Part shown: positions 17,730 through 27,575 of the stretch, piece by piece | Layout: each line of letters opens with the position of its first letter | How positions within the stretch are numbered: the first letter of the stretch is position 1 | Assembly: GCF_018342475.1 (NCBI RefSeq) | Contig: NZ_JAEMUD010000003.1 | Span: forward strand, 388,099-452,098 | DNA length: 64,000 bases | Direction: 5' to 3' | DNA from: Parachlamydia sp. AcF125 | GTDB taxonomy: Bacteria > Chlamydiota > Chlamydiia > Chlamydiales > Parachlamydiaceae | Notes under the pieces: model-generated | What the model was told of the DNA's origin: nothing | Databases searched by the model: none | The model's input: the letters and a program-made list of their open reading frames with translations, nothing else | Translations under genes and position numbers: made by a program

Positions 17730-19205
17730 TTACTCATTCTGCCATAAGCAATTGATCACGCTTTTTTCCAAAATTTCTCTGCATGTATGAAGATTGATCT
17801 GGGGAAACCAGTGCCTAAATTGCCCTAACGCCTGTTGGATAAACATCTGATAGCCAAAAATAACCTGACATCCCTTGTCCAAAGCCACTTTTAAAAAAAG
17901 GGATTTTTTAGGCCTTGTTTTGATATCCATGATCACAGCTTGCGGAAGGATATCTTGGGGGCGTATAGGCATTTCAATGGGTGAACAATTAATTAAAATA
18001 TCGTACCCTTCTGTTGTGCAAGCCTCTATTTCATTCAAAGCCTTAGCTTCACAACCAAACGTATGCGCTATCTGATGGGCTTTTTCAAAGGAGCGATTGA
18101 GGATGGTCACCTGCGCATTTTTCTGAACCGCTTCATAAATAATTGCCTTTGCGGCTCCCCCTGCCCCAATGACGACAATGCGCTTCCCTTCCACCTTCTT
18201 TTTGGCTTCAATGGCCTCTAAAGCCCCTATGCCATCGGTGTTAAATCCAAAAATGTGGTTATCTTGAAAACTTAATGTATTAACTGCCCCCACCTTTTGA
18301 GCTTTTGCATCCAAGCGAGTAACAAAAGGAACGATACGCTCTTTCAAAGGCATAGTAACGCTCAGCCCTCGAATGGACAGCTTTTTGGCTAATTCTAGAA
18401 ATAGGGGCAATTCTTCTAATTTTACAGCTATTTTTACGTATACAGCATTTAGGCCGAGCTCTCTTATGAAAGCATTATGGGTCTCATCACTTATGCTTAA
18501 ATCCACAGGGTCCCCTATCAATCCATAGACTTCAGTGCTGGAAGTAAGCTTGGGGTAGTGGTAACGCTCCGCAAGCTCTTTTGCCGATAATTGCCCCCAC
18601 AGATTCTTCGCATCTTCCTCTACAGAAGCAAAGGTCACAGGATGGTTGAAGATAGGTCCTAAGATTCGGCTAATTTGCCCCTGCGCGCCCATGCTAATGG
18701 CAATTAGCTTTGAATCTTGATTTTTGGACCATACTAACAAACGCATTGCATCTAAAACGGTATTAGCCCACACAGCTATTTTATAAAAATAGGCGGAAAT
18801 ATTCTGCATCTCCTGATATAAATCGTCCAAATTTTCTGGCGTTCCTTGAAGATTGTGGTAGGAAAGAATCAATTTAATTTCTGGGTGTGAGCAAGAGATA
18901 GCTTGAATGACTTTTTCTGGTATATGGCTTTCTACATCCAAATAAGAGGGTTTTAAAACTGCTAGCTGGTGAAGATAAGCAATTTGAATCTCTTGAGATT
19001 GGCCAAATTCTCCTCCCTGAGATAGGCTTCTTAAGGTAAAAATTAAGGGAATTGAAAAAGTGGATTGTAGTTCTCGCAGGGCAATCTCATCTATGCTTTC
19101 AAAGCAATCCAAGCGTAATTCAATCGCATCTGCATACGGCAAAATCCGCTCGATTTGCTGATAGGCCTCTAAATAGGTAGGTCCTTTAATTACCGCACAG
19201 AGCAT
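17730..19205 (-). CDS. aroDE: bifunctional 3-dehydroquinate dehydratase / shikimate dehydrogenase
   Basis: This enzyme carries out steps 3 and 4 of the shikimate pathway. The first about 205 residues are a type I dehydroquinase: AIELRLDCFE near the N-terminus, SYHNLQGTP (catalytic His near 118) and FYKIAVWA with the Schiff-base Lys near 143. From about residue 215 it is shikimate dehydrogenase: YGLIGDPVDLSISDETHN, the Lys in TMPLKE, NTDGIGA, and the NADP loop VVIGAGGAAKA. The usual HS before the serine pair reads LS, as in other chlamydial versions. The fusion is typical of Chlamydiae. It overlaps aroB by 20 bases and is last in the operon. Confidence 0.95.
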   Translation of the reverse strand: MLCAVIKGPTYLEAYQQIERILPYADAIELRLDCFESIDEIALRELQSTFSIPLIFTLRSLSQGGEFGQSQEIQIAYLHQLAVLKPSYLDVESHIPEKVIQAISCSHPEIKLILSYHNLQGTPENLDDLYQEMQNISAYFYKIAVWANTVLDAMRLLVWSKNQDSKLIAISMGAQGQISRILGPIFNHPVTFASVEEDAKNLWGQLSAKELAERYHYPKLTSSTEVYGLIGDPVDLSISDETHNAFIRELGLNAVYVKIAVKLEELPLFLELAKKLSIRGLSVTMPLKERIVPFVTRLDAKAQKVGAVNTLSFQDNHIFGFNTDGIGALEAIEAKKKVEGKRIVVIGAGGAAKAIIYEAVQKNAQVTILNRSFEKAHQIAHTFGCEAKALNEIEACTTEGYDILINCSPIEMPIRPQDILPQAVIMDIKTRPKKSLFLKVALDKGCQVIFGYQMFIQQALGQFRHWFPQINLHTCREILEKSVINCLWQNE

Positions 19206-20304
19206 GATCCATCCATTCTACAGCTTGTTTAATCAATTCATCTTCAATGGGCACACAATAATTGGAGTGAGGGATAAAAGGATCCCCAATCTCTTGCAAC
19301 ATGACAAAGCGAGGCTTGCCATGACAGGATTTTTTATCTAAAATCATGGCTTGAAATAAAGCCTCATAGGAAATTCGCCTAGGTAACCGCAAAGGAAGAG
19401 CATATTTCCTTAAAATGTCCCTTATTTGGTCAAAAGAATGCTGACTTAAACACCCTTTTATCAAGGCTAAGTAACTTTCTACGAGTATTCCTATAGCTAC
19501 AGCTTCCCCATGAGAAAGTTCATAATGCGTTAAATGTTCTAAGGCATGCCCAATTGTATGCCCAAAATTCAACAAATGCCTTTTTCCTCTTTCTTTCTCG
19601 TCTTGCTCAACCATTTCTTTTTTGATGCGGCAGCTTTCATAGATAGCCTTCTGAAGGATCGCAGACTCTAAAGCTAATAATCGATCTGAATGTAAGGCTA
19701 GGTAGCTGAAATAGGAGGCATCTGCGATTAACCCATGTTTAATCATCTCTACCGCCCCATTTTTAATCTCTTCTCTAGATAAGCTGCCAAGAGTTGACAC
19801 ATCCATGATGACAAGCTGGGGCTGGTAAATACAGCCAACCAGATTTTTCCCTCGAGGGGTATTGACACCTGTCTTGCCCCCAATGCTGGCGTCTACCATT
19901 CCTAAAAGAGTAGTGGGGAGCATGACAAGAGGAATTCCGCGACAATAGGTGGCGGCTATAAAGCCGGCTAAGTCTGTCACTACGCCCCCTCCTACGGCAA
20001 GAAGGCACGTGTCGCGGCCCAATCCCTTTTCAAAAAGCTGATTTTCTAAATTTTCTTTGGTTGCTCGCGTTTTATAAGCTTCCCCACTTGGAAAGGTGAA
20101 TAAGGAAGCCTCTAATCCCTCCTTTAAAAGCATCTCTTTTATTTTTTCCCCATATAATGGGCCGGTAATCGTATCGGCAATAAGGGCGAATTTATGACCA
20201 AATGGCTTTAAAAACTTAGATAGGTCATTTAAAATATGTCTGCCAATTTTAATCTCATAATGGATCTGGGAAGCAGGAATGGAACAGGTTAGCTGATAGG
20301 TCAT
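19186..20304 (-). CDS. aroB: 3-dehydroquinate synthase
   Basis: This enzyme converts DAHP to 3-dehydroquinate and is NAD- and metal-dependent. Motifs seen: VGGGVVTDLAGFIAATYCRG (NAD binding), PTTLLGMVDASIGGKTGVN, KHGLIAD, and the metal-binding HTIGHALEH. The start is placed at the ATG at 20304, which overlaps the aroC TGA stop (ATGA at 20301-20304). A GTG 12 bases upstream is the only longer option. It lies within the aroA-K-C-B-DE operon. Confidence 0.94.
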   Translation of the reverse strand: MTYQLTCSIPASQIHYEIKIGRHILNDLSKFLKPFGHKFALIADTITGPLYGEKIKEMLLKEGLEASLFTFPSGEAYKTRATKENLENQLFEKGLGRDTCLLAVGGGVVTDLAGFIAATYCRGIPLVMLPTTLLGMVDASIGGKTGVNTPRGKNLVGCIYQPQLVIMDVSTLGSLSREEIKNGAVEMIKHGLIADASYFSYLALHSDRLLALESAILQKAIYESCRIKKEMVEQDEKERGKRHLLNFGHTIGHALEHLTHYELSHGEAVAIGILVESYLALIKGCLSQHSFDQIRDILRKYALPLRLPRRISYEALFQAMILDKKSCHGKPRFVMLQEIGDPFIPHSNYCVPIEDELIKQAVEWMDHALCGN

Positions 20305-21392
20305 AATTTGGCGCACCTATTCAAAAGCATAGCATCCGCTAGCACAAGCGCTAGCATGGCTTCTACCACAGGAACCGCCCGAATCGCCACACAGGGATCG
20401 TGCCTCGAACCTTCTGGCAATTGAAAACTCGCTTCTTTCCCTTCAGTTGTTAAGGTATTTTGCCTTTGCATAATACTTGAAGCCGGTTTGAAAGCCACCC
20501 TCCCTACAAGTGGCATTCCGTTTGAAATTCCTCCTAATGCTCCTCCTGCGTAATTAGTGTCTGTTCGAATGCTTCCTTTGTCATTTTTAAAACGATCGTT
20601 ATGCACAGATCCACGCATCGACACAGATTCGAATCCAGACCCTATTTCAAACCCTTTTGTAGCAGGGAGGCTCATCATCGCATAGGCTAGATTTGCTTCC
20701 AATTTTTGATAAATTGGATCGCCTAAACCCACCGGGACATTCCAAGCGACAAACTCCACGATCCCTCCAATGGAATCTTTTTGTTGCATGGCTTCTTCAA
20801 TTAAATGCTCCATTTCAGGCGCAAGAAGGGGATCGGGGCAAAAAAGTGAATTTTTTTCAATTTTCACCCGCATCTCCTCGATTTGATCCCATTCAGGCTT
20901 TGCTTGTAAATGGCCGATTTGCTTAATGTAAGCCAGGGTTTGAATGCCTTGTGTTCGCAAAAGTTTTTTGGCGATGGTACCTGCCGCTACGCGGCATGCC
21001 GTTTCTCTGGCGGAAGCTCGCCCACCCCCTCGATAATCAAAAATCCCGTATTTTTCTAAGTAGGTGTAATTTGCATGGCCTGGTCTCAGTAAATCCTTGA
21101 TAGGTTCATATTTGCTAGAATCAGCATCGCGATTTGGAATCAGAATACTAATAGGGGCTCCGGTAGTCTTTCCTTCAAATACTCCTGAAAGAATTTGAGC
21201 CTTATCCTCTTCACTCCGAGGGGAAGTGTAAAGGCGGCGTCCTGGAGCTCGAAGGGCTAAAGCGTGATGAATCTCTTCTTCTTCAATTTCTAAACCAGCT
21301 GGGCACCCATCAATCACCACCCCAATCGCTTTGCCGTGAGATTCTCCCCAAGTTGTCATCTTAAATAGGTTGCCAAACGAGTTACTTGCCAT
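20301..21392 (-). CDS. aroC: chorismate synthase
   Basis: This enzyme forms chorismate from EPSP and requires reduced FMN. The N-terminus SFGNLFKMTTWGESHG and internal GGGRASARETACRVAAG and MRGSVHNDRF are family signatures. The start is set at the ATG at 21392, which has GAGGAG eight bases upstream; an in-frame ATG at 21407 adds five residues but lies ahead of that ribosome-binding site. It overlaps the aroK 3' end and is coupled to aroB. Confidence 0.95.
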   Translation of the reverse strand: MASNSFGNLFKMTTWGESHGKAIGVVIDGCPAGLEIEEEEIHHALALRAPGRRLYTSPRSEEDKAQILSGVFEGKTTGAPISILIPNRDADSSKYEPIKDLLRPGHANYTYLEKYGIFDYRGGGRASARETACRVAAGTIAKKLLRTQGIQTLAYIKQIGHLQAKPEWDQIEEMRVKIEKNSLFCPDPLLAPEMEHLIEEAMQQKDSIGGIVEFVAWNVPVGLGDPIYQKLEANLAYAMMSLPATKGFEIGSGFESVSMRGSVHNDRFKNDKGSIRTDTNYAGGALGGISNGMPLVGRVAFKPASSIMQRQNTLTTEGKEASFQLPEGSRHDPCVAIRAVPVVEAMLALVLADAMLLNRCAKL

Positions 21393-21915
21393 ATTGGAAC
21401 TCCTCATGATTTAAAATGGCAGCTGTCATTTCTTCCTTGTTTAGATTGTGCGCTTCGATTATCACATGGGCAGCGGCTTCATAAAGCGGCAGCCGCTTTT
21501 CTGAGAGCTTATAGAAAGCTTTTTCAGGCTCGTGTTGGCCTAAAAACGGAGGAATCTCTGCACAGCTTATTCGATTCCAAATTTCCTTAAGAGGCACCTT
21601 GAGATAGATTAAGGTCCCTAAATTTTTCAACATTTCGCTATTTTCTCTTAAATGGAATACCCCCCCTCCTGTAGCAATCACGCTTCGGCGCCGATTTTGC
21701 AAGGCTAACACTTGCTGCTTTTCAAGCTCTCTAAAATAGAGTTCCCCTTTGGTAAGATAAATTTGTCGGCAGGAAAGCACATTTCCAAATTCTTTTTTAT
21801 ACGCCGATTCGATCATTTCATCGGTGTCAAGAAAAGTCCACTTCAATTGTGCTGCCAATATTTTTCCAATAGTTGTTTTGCCACATTTAGGCAATCCACA
21901 CAAAATCAAATTCAT
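21382..21915 (-). CDS. aroK: shikimate kinase
   Basis: This enzyme phosphorylates shikimate. The Walker A loop GLPKCGKT lies at residues 7-14, LDTDEMIE follows (shikimate/Mg site), and ATGGGVFHL supplies the shikimate-binding glycines. The 177 residues are typical. Its ATG overlaps the aroA stop (ATGA), and its 3' end overlaps the aroC start region. Confidence 0.92.
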   Translation of the reverse strand: MNLILCGLPKCGKTTIGKILAAQLKWTFLDTDEMIESAYKKEFGNVLSCRQIYLTKGELYFRELEKQQVLALQNRRRSVIATGGGVFHLRENSEMLKNLGTLIYLKVPLKEIWNRISCAEIPPFLGQHEPEKAFYKLSEKRLPLYEAAAHVIIEAHNLNKEEMTAAILNHEEFQYGK

Positions 21916-23198
21916 GCAAATACCTCAATGTTAGCTCCCAATTGGTTAAAATCGCGCGCGAAGGTGGGAAATGTTTTAGAAATACATTCTGTGGGAGCTA
22001 AAGAAGTTTCCCCTATCGCCCCCAGGCCTGCAACTATTAATGACATAGCCATCCGGTGATCATGGTAAGAATGTAGCTTTGCTCCCCTTAAAAAAGATTT
22101 CCTGGCAATCAAGCCATCTTCCGTCTCTGAAATGTCCGCTCCCATTTTTTGCAATTCAGCTGCGATTCCTGCAAGGCGGTTGCACTCTTTTTGTCGCGCA
22201 ATGGCGGCATTATAAATCCGCGTTTCCCCCTCTGCAAAGCATGCTACAACAGCTAAAATAGTAATGGAATCGATAAAGTTATTAATATCTACAGAAATAC
22301 CCGAAAGGTTTCCCCCTTTTTTAACATAGAGCGTATTTTGCACTGCATCAAAGTGAAGTTTTGCTCCCATTTTTTGAAACACCACGAAAAGCTCTTTATC
22401 CCCTTGAGGATCATTCATATCGATGTTTTTTATACAGAGCTCCGATCCTGTAATCAAAGCTGCAGCAACCGGAAATGCGGCAGAACTTAAGTCGCCGGGC
22501 ACGGTGTAGACAAAACCTTCATAGCAAGTGTTGCCAAAAAGGCGATAACGCTCAAAATCGCAATTTTCATAGGGAATACCCAGGCGATCCAACCAATGAA
22601 GAGTCAAACTAATCCACGGTTTTTCTCCTGCATTTTTGACAAGCAATTCAATAGGCCCTTCCGCAAAAGCTGAGGCAATTAACAAAGCTGATATGGGTTG
22701 AGAATCTTCTCCTGACACCATGGCTTTTCCTGCTTTAATTGGCCCTTGAACAATGATGGGAGCGTACCCATCCCCCCGCATAGAAAAGGTGGTCGCTCCT
22801 AATTGAGAAAGGCCATTTAAAAGAGGCTGCATAGGCCTTTGATGTCGGATAGAATAATCTCCCGTCACCACAATTGGATGGGGGGCTAAGGCCCCAATTG
22901 CTGAGCAAAAACGCAAGACAATTCCGGAATTGCCCGCATGGATCACATCTTCCGCATACCTAATTTTTCCAGCTGTTCCGTGTATGACGAGATAAGTGGG
23001 AAAAACTTCAATTTTAGCTCCTAAGAGCTGACACGCGCCGATCATCGCTTGCGTATCGGGAGAAGGTAGGTAGTGGTAAACGATACTTTTCCCCTTAGCA
23101 AGAGCCCCAAAAAGGATCGCTCGCAAAGTATGAGACTTTGAAGGAGGGATTTGGATTTCTCCAGCCAAAGAGCTTTTCTTAATCACATATTGTCCCAT
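21912..23198 (-). CDS. aroA: 3-phosphoshikimate 1-carboxyvinyltransferase (EPSP synthase)
   Basis: This enzyme condenses shikimate-3-phosphate with PEP. Motifs seen: KSHTLRAILFGALAKG (shikimate-phosphate site), GNSGIVLRF (PEP loop), RHQRPM, DLSSAAFP and DHRMAMSL. The 428 residues are normal length. The ATG at 23198 has AGAGGAG five bases before it. It is the first gene of the five-gene aro operon, whose order matches that known from pathogenic chlamydiae. Confidence 0.95.
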   Translation of the reverse strand: MGQYVIKKSSLAGEIQIPPSKSHTLRAILFGALAKGKSIVYHYLPSPDTQAMIGACQLLGAKIEVFPTYLVIHGTAGKIRYAEDVIHAGNSGIVLRFCSAIGALAPHPIVVTGDYSIRHQRPMQPLLNGLSQLGATTFSMRGDGYAPIIVQGPIKAGKAMVSGEDSQPISALLIASAFAEGPIELLVKNAGEKPWISLTLHWLDRLGIPYENCDFERYRLFGNTCYEGFVYTVPGDLSSAAFPVAAALITGSELCIKNIDMNDPQGDKELFVVFQKMGAKLHFDAVQNTLYVKKGGNLSGISVDINNFIDSITILAVVACFAEGETRIYNAAIARQKECNRLAGIAAELQKMGADISETEDGLIARKSFLRGAKLHSYHDHRMAMSLIVAGLGAIGETSLAPTECISKTFPTFARDFNQLGANIEVFA

Positions 23199-23332
23199 TT
23201 TTGGCTCCTCTGAATCTTTTGCTCCTATTTTCCTTCGTCATCCAAATTAAACCAAGCTTCTTTTGAACAACTGGAGATTTTGATCCTTATTTGATAGAAT
23301 TGTTTACTAAAAAATGAGGACGGGAGGGGGAT

Positions 23333-24001
23333 ATGAAAATCCAAGCTGTTTTTTGGGATTACGACAACACAATTCTTGAAACTGCCGAAGCGCACTGGAA
23401 TAAACATTTTACTATTTTAAGGCGACATGCTATTCACTTGCCCGAAAAGTATCGCCAGCGTGTTTACGAAAACAATGGCATCCAAAATTGGGAATGGATG
23501 AAAGCGGAATTAGGATTGAATCTCTCCCAAGAAGCTTATCTGCAAGAGGTTGACGCTGAATTTCACAGCCTTACGAATCAATTAAGCATGCGCCCAGGCG
23601 TCTTGCAACTCATCGAATCGATTCAAAAGTTAAAAATCCCCCAAGCCATTATTACCAATGCCCGTCGCAATTCTGCCGAGCCTGTATTAAAGGCTCGAGG
23701 AATCGCAGCTTTCATGCAGTTTATCGTATGCAAAGAAGATTATGCAAGCCGAAAACCAGAGCCAGATCCCTACTTAATGGGATTAAAAAAAATGGCTGAA
23801 GCCCTCAATCAACCCATTCTATCAAAACATTGTCTCGCCATAGAAGACGATCCCAAAGGGGTGGAATCTGCACATAAAGCGGGCCTGATTGTGGTGCATC
23901 GCAAGCTGTATGAGAATGAGATAGATTGCCCCTATGCAGATTTTTCTTGTTATGATAGAGAAGATTTTTTAAAAACTATGCAAAAGATCCTTAAGTTCTA
24001 A
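23333..24001 (+). CDS. HAD-superfamily hydrolase (phosphoglycolate phosphatase-like)
   Basis: This phosphatase has the HAD catalytic motifs: DYDNT (nucleophile Asp9 and acid Asp11), TNARRN (motif II Thr), Lys in SRKPEPDPY (motif III) and EDDPKGVESAHKAG (motif IV). A helical cap lies between motifs I and II. The 222 residues fit the Gph/PgmB-like class. Substrate is unknown. It starts divergently from aroA and converges on the thioesterase gene, overlapping its 3' end by 11 bases. Confidence 0.88.
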   Translation: MKIQAVFWDYDNTILETAEAHWNKHFTILRRHAIHLPEKYRQRVYENNGIQNWEWMKAELGLNLSQEAYLQEVDAEFHSLTNQLSMRPGVLQLIESIQKLKIPQAIITNARRNSAEPVLKARGIAAFMQFIVCKEDYASRKPEPDPYLMGLKKMAEALNQPILSKHCLAIEDDPKGVESAHKAGLIVVHRKLYENEIDCPYADFSCYDREDFLKTMQKILKF

Positions 24002-24431
24002 TCGCTGCAAATGTAGCAGAGTAGCCCACGCATAATTTCTTATGTTGGGATATTTTAGCAGCCAACTCAATCCTCGCTTTGCCCCTCATTTTTAGAGTCT
24101 TTGTAAATTTTTCCCACTCTTCTTGGGCGGGGAATTCACATTCAACCCTAAAATCCTCATTCACAGGGGCATGATAAGACACAGTACTCTTGGTAATCAC
24201 AATTTCTACACGTTCATTCAATAAATGGAGATAGAGTAAACTCCAACATGCTAGAGTCGCTACGGCGTGTAGGCTACCTCCAAAAATCGTTTTTTGATGA
24301 TTGATATTATTTGCCAAAGGGGCAAACAAGACAACTTTTTGCATCGTAGCCTCTTCTACTTTTATTCCCATGGCAAGGCTAAGGGGAATATTTTCGTGAA
24401 GGTAGGCTTCTACCTGTTTTTCCATATTCAT
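23991..24431 (-). CDS. hotdog-fold thioesterase, YiiD C-terminal-like
   Basis: The 146-residue protein matches the YiiD_C putative thioesterase family: NHQKTIFGGSLHAVATLACW contains the central hotdog helix with its N-x-x-x-T-x-F-G-G-S motif, followed by alternating strands. Substrate is probably an acyl-CoA or acyl-ACP, but that rests on family only. It is convergent with the HAD gene. Confidence 0.75.
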   Translation of the reverse strand: MNMEKQVEAYLHENIPLSLAMGIKVEEATMQKVVLFAPLANNINHQKTIFGGSLHAVATLACWSLLYLHLLNERVEIVITKSTVSYHAPVNEDFRVECEFPAQEEWEKFTKTLKMRGKARIELAAKISQHKKLCVGYSATFAAIRT

Positions 24432-24587
24432 TTCTTTTTTAAATAAGCGAACTTAATTAAGTAAACCTGTCCATCCAAAAAATATTTGACTTACTTAAAA
24501 AACATTCATATAAAGGATAATGAATCATAAAGAGGTTCTCTTTTAACTTTAACAAAAAAAGAAAGAGTTTTTGCAAAGGAGACTTAT

Positions 24588-25034
24588 ATGACAACCAAAA
24601 ACAATTCTACTACCTGGGTAATCGTGGCAGATAAATGCCAAGCAAAAGTTTTTCACGTGGTGAAATTCCCTAAACTTGAGGAAATCGGATATATTGAACA
24701 TCCAGAAAGCCGAGCTCGTAATCAGGATTTAGTCTCTACAGAGCCTGGGCGCAATTTTCAAAGAGGAGGAGTTACAAGGCATTCTTACCAGCAAGAAACT
24801 GAACCCAAACATTTAGAAGCTATTAAATTTGCTTCAGAAATCGCTAGATATCTATCTGTAGCCAAGCAAAAAGAGAAATTTCACCGCCTTTATGTGTTTG
24901 CTGAACCTTCGTTTTTGGGACTGCTCCGCCAACATATTGACCCTGAAATCCGAAAAATGATTGTCTCCGATTCCTCCATCAATCTCATAAATTCTACTAT
25001 CGAGGCAATTGAAACACATCTCCTGGAAATTTGA
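24588..25034 (+). CDS. Host_attach family protein
   Basis: The 148 residues resemble the Host_attach family (named for a protein needed for attachment of Agrobacterium to plant cells): WVIVADKCQAKVF near the N-terminus, then a glycine/arginine-rich loop (GRNFQRGGVTRHSY) and a C-terminal RLYVFAEPSFLGLLR segment. The fold recalls the eRF1 domain 2/RNase H-like group. The biochemical role is unknown. A Shine-Dalgarno (AAGGAG) precedes the ATG at 24588. Confidence 0.78.
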   Translation: MTTKNNSTTWVIVADKCQAKVFHVVKFPKLEEIGYIEHPESRARNQDLVSTEPGRNFQRGGVTRHSYQQETEPKHLEAIKFASEIARYLSVAKQKEKFHRLYVFAEPSFLGLLRQHIDPEIRKMIVSDSSINLINSTIEAIETHLLEI

Positions 25035-25273
25035 GAATCTAAAAATGGGCCAAAAATCCGGCGTAAAATGTTAAGGCAAGGGCTGTCCACTCACTTAGAG
25101 GAATTAGAGGTACCCCCCTCTATTCCATTCATTGTGTCATCCATTTGATAGCAAAGTTCTCTTTACATTCAAAACCCTTTTCCGTTTAAGCATGGCAAAA
25201 TTTAACTAAACCCAAACTGCATTAAATTTTTAGGACTCATGACTCCAAGACAGGATTTTTGCAACTTTTTAGC

Positions 25274-26521
25274 TTAGATTTCTTTTTGCCCCAGCTTAAA
25301 GCAGTATCTCACAAAAAAAATACCAGCCGTTATGAGTAAGACTCCTCCTCCTACTTGCATTGAAATATAAGGATATTTTCCCACAAATGAACCCGAAAAA
25401 AGTGGACTAATAATAAGAGCGGCTGCATTCACCGCGCTTAAAATACCTAAAGCCTCTCCCTGGCCGTCAGAAGATGCGGTCTGGGAAATTAAGGTTGTGG
25501 AAGAAGGCGTTACAAACGCCACAAAAAAGCAAATTAAAAACAAAAGGGGCCAAATTAAAGAAGCCAGTGAAACGAAAGGCATCATTAAAATGGCAAAGGC
25601 CGCCATTAAATTTCCCCAAAAGAAAAGTTTTTCGGTAGCTAAACGCTTCACAAATGGTCGAATGAATAGGCCAGTGCTTAAAGCATAGAAACACCCCGCT
25701 GCAGCATAGAAAAAACCCAACATGGGAGGAGTAAATTGCAATTGGGAAATCAAATAGACTGGGGTAAATTCAAAAAAATAGGACCACCCAAAATTATGCA
25801 AAAAAGAGCAGAAGAGAACCGTTCTAATGCCTTTAAAATACAAAGCTTTTCTTAAGCTACTAAAACCTTTATTCCACTTAAACTGCGGAGGAGAGATCGC
25901 AGAATGTGTTTCCTTGAATAAAAAGTAAACCCCTATAAGATTTGCCCCCATTAGCAGGAATGCAAAAAGGAAAGGCAGACTATATCCAAAATTAGATAAT
26001 ATTCCTCCAAAAAATGGCCCAAGGGTAAATCCGACACCTAAGGCCATGCTGTATAAACCAAAATGAGTGGCTTTTTCTTCCTTGCTGCTTAGATCGGCAA
26101 GGGCTGCTTGAACAATCGACATATTTCCCGCCGCGCATCCAATAATTACTCGAGAAATGCATAAGAGCCAAATATTGCTCGCTGTCACTCCCCAAAGGGC
26201 ACAAAGATAGCCCACTAAGGCAACTCCTATGCTTATTAACAAGGGTTTTTTACGTCCCATGCCGTCAGAGATCGCCCCCCATAAAGGAGAGCTAAAAAAT
26301 TGTGCCAAAGGCATCAAAGCAATCAGAATACCTAAATACAGCCCCCTTAAATCCTGGCTCATTTCTTGTGGTAAAAGAGCGAGTGCTTGATCAAAAAGCA
26401 TTGCCGCAAATAAGGGATAAACCAGCCCTACACCCATATAATCGACAAAAGCAATAAATAAGGTGGTGTAAAGCGTATTTTTTTTAAAATTTACAAATAA
26501 AGTTGGTTGAGAAGAAGACAT
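25274..26521 (-). CDS. MFS transporter (drug/metabolite efflux type)
   Basis: The 415-residue protein has about 12 hydrophobic segments. MFS motif A is in GAISDGMGRKKPLL between helices 2 and 3, and a TetA-like GCAAGNMSIVQAALADL segment lies in helix 5. It resembles multidrug/tetracycline-type exporters, but substrate cannot be inferred. ACGGAG precedes the ATG. Confidence 0.85.
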   Translation of the reverse strand: MSSSQPTLFVNFKKNTLYTTLFIAFVDYMGVGLVYPLFAAMLFDQALALLPQEMSQDLRGLYLGILIALMPLAQFFSSPLWGAISDGMGRKKPLLISIGVALVGYLCALWGVTASNIWLLCISRVIIGCAAGNMSIVQAALADLSSKEEKATHFGLYSMALGVGFTLGPFFGGILSNFGYSLPFLFAFLLMGANLIGVYFLFKETHSAISPPQFKWNKGFSSLRKALYFKGIRTVLFCSFLHNFGWSYFFEFTPVYLISQLQFTPPMLGFFYAAAGCFYALSTGLFIRPFVKRLATEKLFFWGNLMAAFAILMMPFVSLASLIWPLLFLICFFVAFVTPSSTTLISQTASSDGQGEALGILSAVNAAALIISPLFSGSFVGKYPYISMQVGGGVLLITAGIFFVRYCFKLGQKEI

Positions 26522-26687
26522 GCAAAACTCCGTTAAAATTTAAAATGGCAAAATAACGAAGGCGCCGGGAGAGAATTAAAACGAATAATAGATTTTGAGG
26601 AGGGTCTAATAGGAAACAGGCTGGAAGGCAGAGGAGGGCCAAAAGAAAAATTCAGATTAGAAAAAAATCAATTGAATGCAAGGCTGT

Positions 26688-27236
26688 TTATTTAAAATGG
26701 AGACGTTTTTTTTTCCTTGCCAGAGAAATATGGAAATCTTGGCCGAGCAGCTTGGAGCTGGCCCCATATTTCTCTCTTAATTTTTCCAATTCAGGAGATT
26801 CCACTTGTAAAACAGCATAGCTGGTATTTCTAGAAGATTGTAAGATAATAATTTTTTTTAGCTTAAAATGAAAGATTTGCCCAATTTCTTCTGGATAAAC
26901 ATGCTCATCTGCATAAAAGACACTGATATGGGCACCTGGAGAATCACTCCTACGGAAATAAGGGGGCATTCTAAACCCTTTCTCTTTGAGACCTAGCTTA
27001 GGAAAAAGGGTTCGAATATAAGCATCGTCGACTTTAAGGTAAACAAAACCATCCGATTTTGCTGCCAATCTCCCTTCCAAAGGCAAATGTTTATTGGCAT
27101 AATCTACCGCAGCTTGCCAAGCAGGATTTTCCTGAATGATAGGATGTTTCTTGGACAAGTTTTCTCTTGAACATCCAACAAAAAAGTGAATCGCTAGAGT
27201 GAATCCTACAAAGGTAAGAATTTTAAAATGGTTCAT
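26688..27236 (-). CDS. lipoprotein with two H-x-S motifs, possible 2H phosphoesterase fold
   Basis: The 182-residue protein has a lipoprotein signal with Cys22 (FVGC) and is probably membrane-anchored outside the cytoplasm. It carries HIS at residues 103-105 (GAHISVF) and again at 169-171 (DFHISLA), the paired H-x-(S/T)-hydrophobic signature of the 2H phosphoesterase/LigT superfamily, with spacing and beta-strand context that fit. No close family was recognised. If real, it would hydrolyse cyclic or 2',5' phosphodiesters, perhaps of RNA or nucleotides, which is unusual for an exported lipoprotein. Function is inference. Confidence 0.6.
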   Translation of the reverse strand: MNHFKILTFVGFTLAIHFFVGCSRENLSKKHPIIQENPAWQAAVDYANKHLPLEGRLAAKSDGFVYLKVDDAYIRTLFPKLGLKEKGFRMPPYFRRSDSPGAHISVFYADEHVYPEEIGQIFHFKLKKIIILQSSRNTSYAVLQVESPELEKLREKYGASSKLLGQDFHISLARKKKRLHFK

Positions 27237-27390
27237 GAGATTCCAAAGTAATATGATTCAATAAACAGCCTTCGCTAATCAAAATTTCTTCCCCTATAAT
27301 CCGCGGAACATTCTCCTCCGCCAAAAATACGGCTGTGGAAGCAATATAGCTTGGCAGCCCAATTCTTTCAAGTACCGCTCGTAATTCTCC
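27223..27390 (-). pseudogene. short-chain dehydrogenase remnant (C-terminal piece)
   Basis: An open frame without a start reads YIASTAVFLAEENVPRIIGE and then EILISEG, like the C-terminal FLAS..A.YITG...VDGG region of SDR oxidoreductases. The N-terminal two thirds are missing. It ends inside the start of the lipoprotein gene. Assignment is tentative. Confidence 0.4.
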
Positions 27391-27575
27391 CTATTTCCAA
27401 AATCGCTTAGATCGATTGTAGCGATACAGATACTTTAACTGAAAGGAGGATAAATTTTCTGTTTGCACTTTTTGCTTAGAAAAGAGGGATAGGGACCAAA
27501 TACCTTGCTAGGGGATAATCTAAATGAAGGGGGTCACCCCTCTGCTGTAATCCTTGCCACTTTTTAACTTATGCT

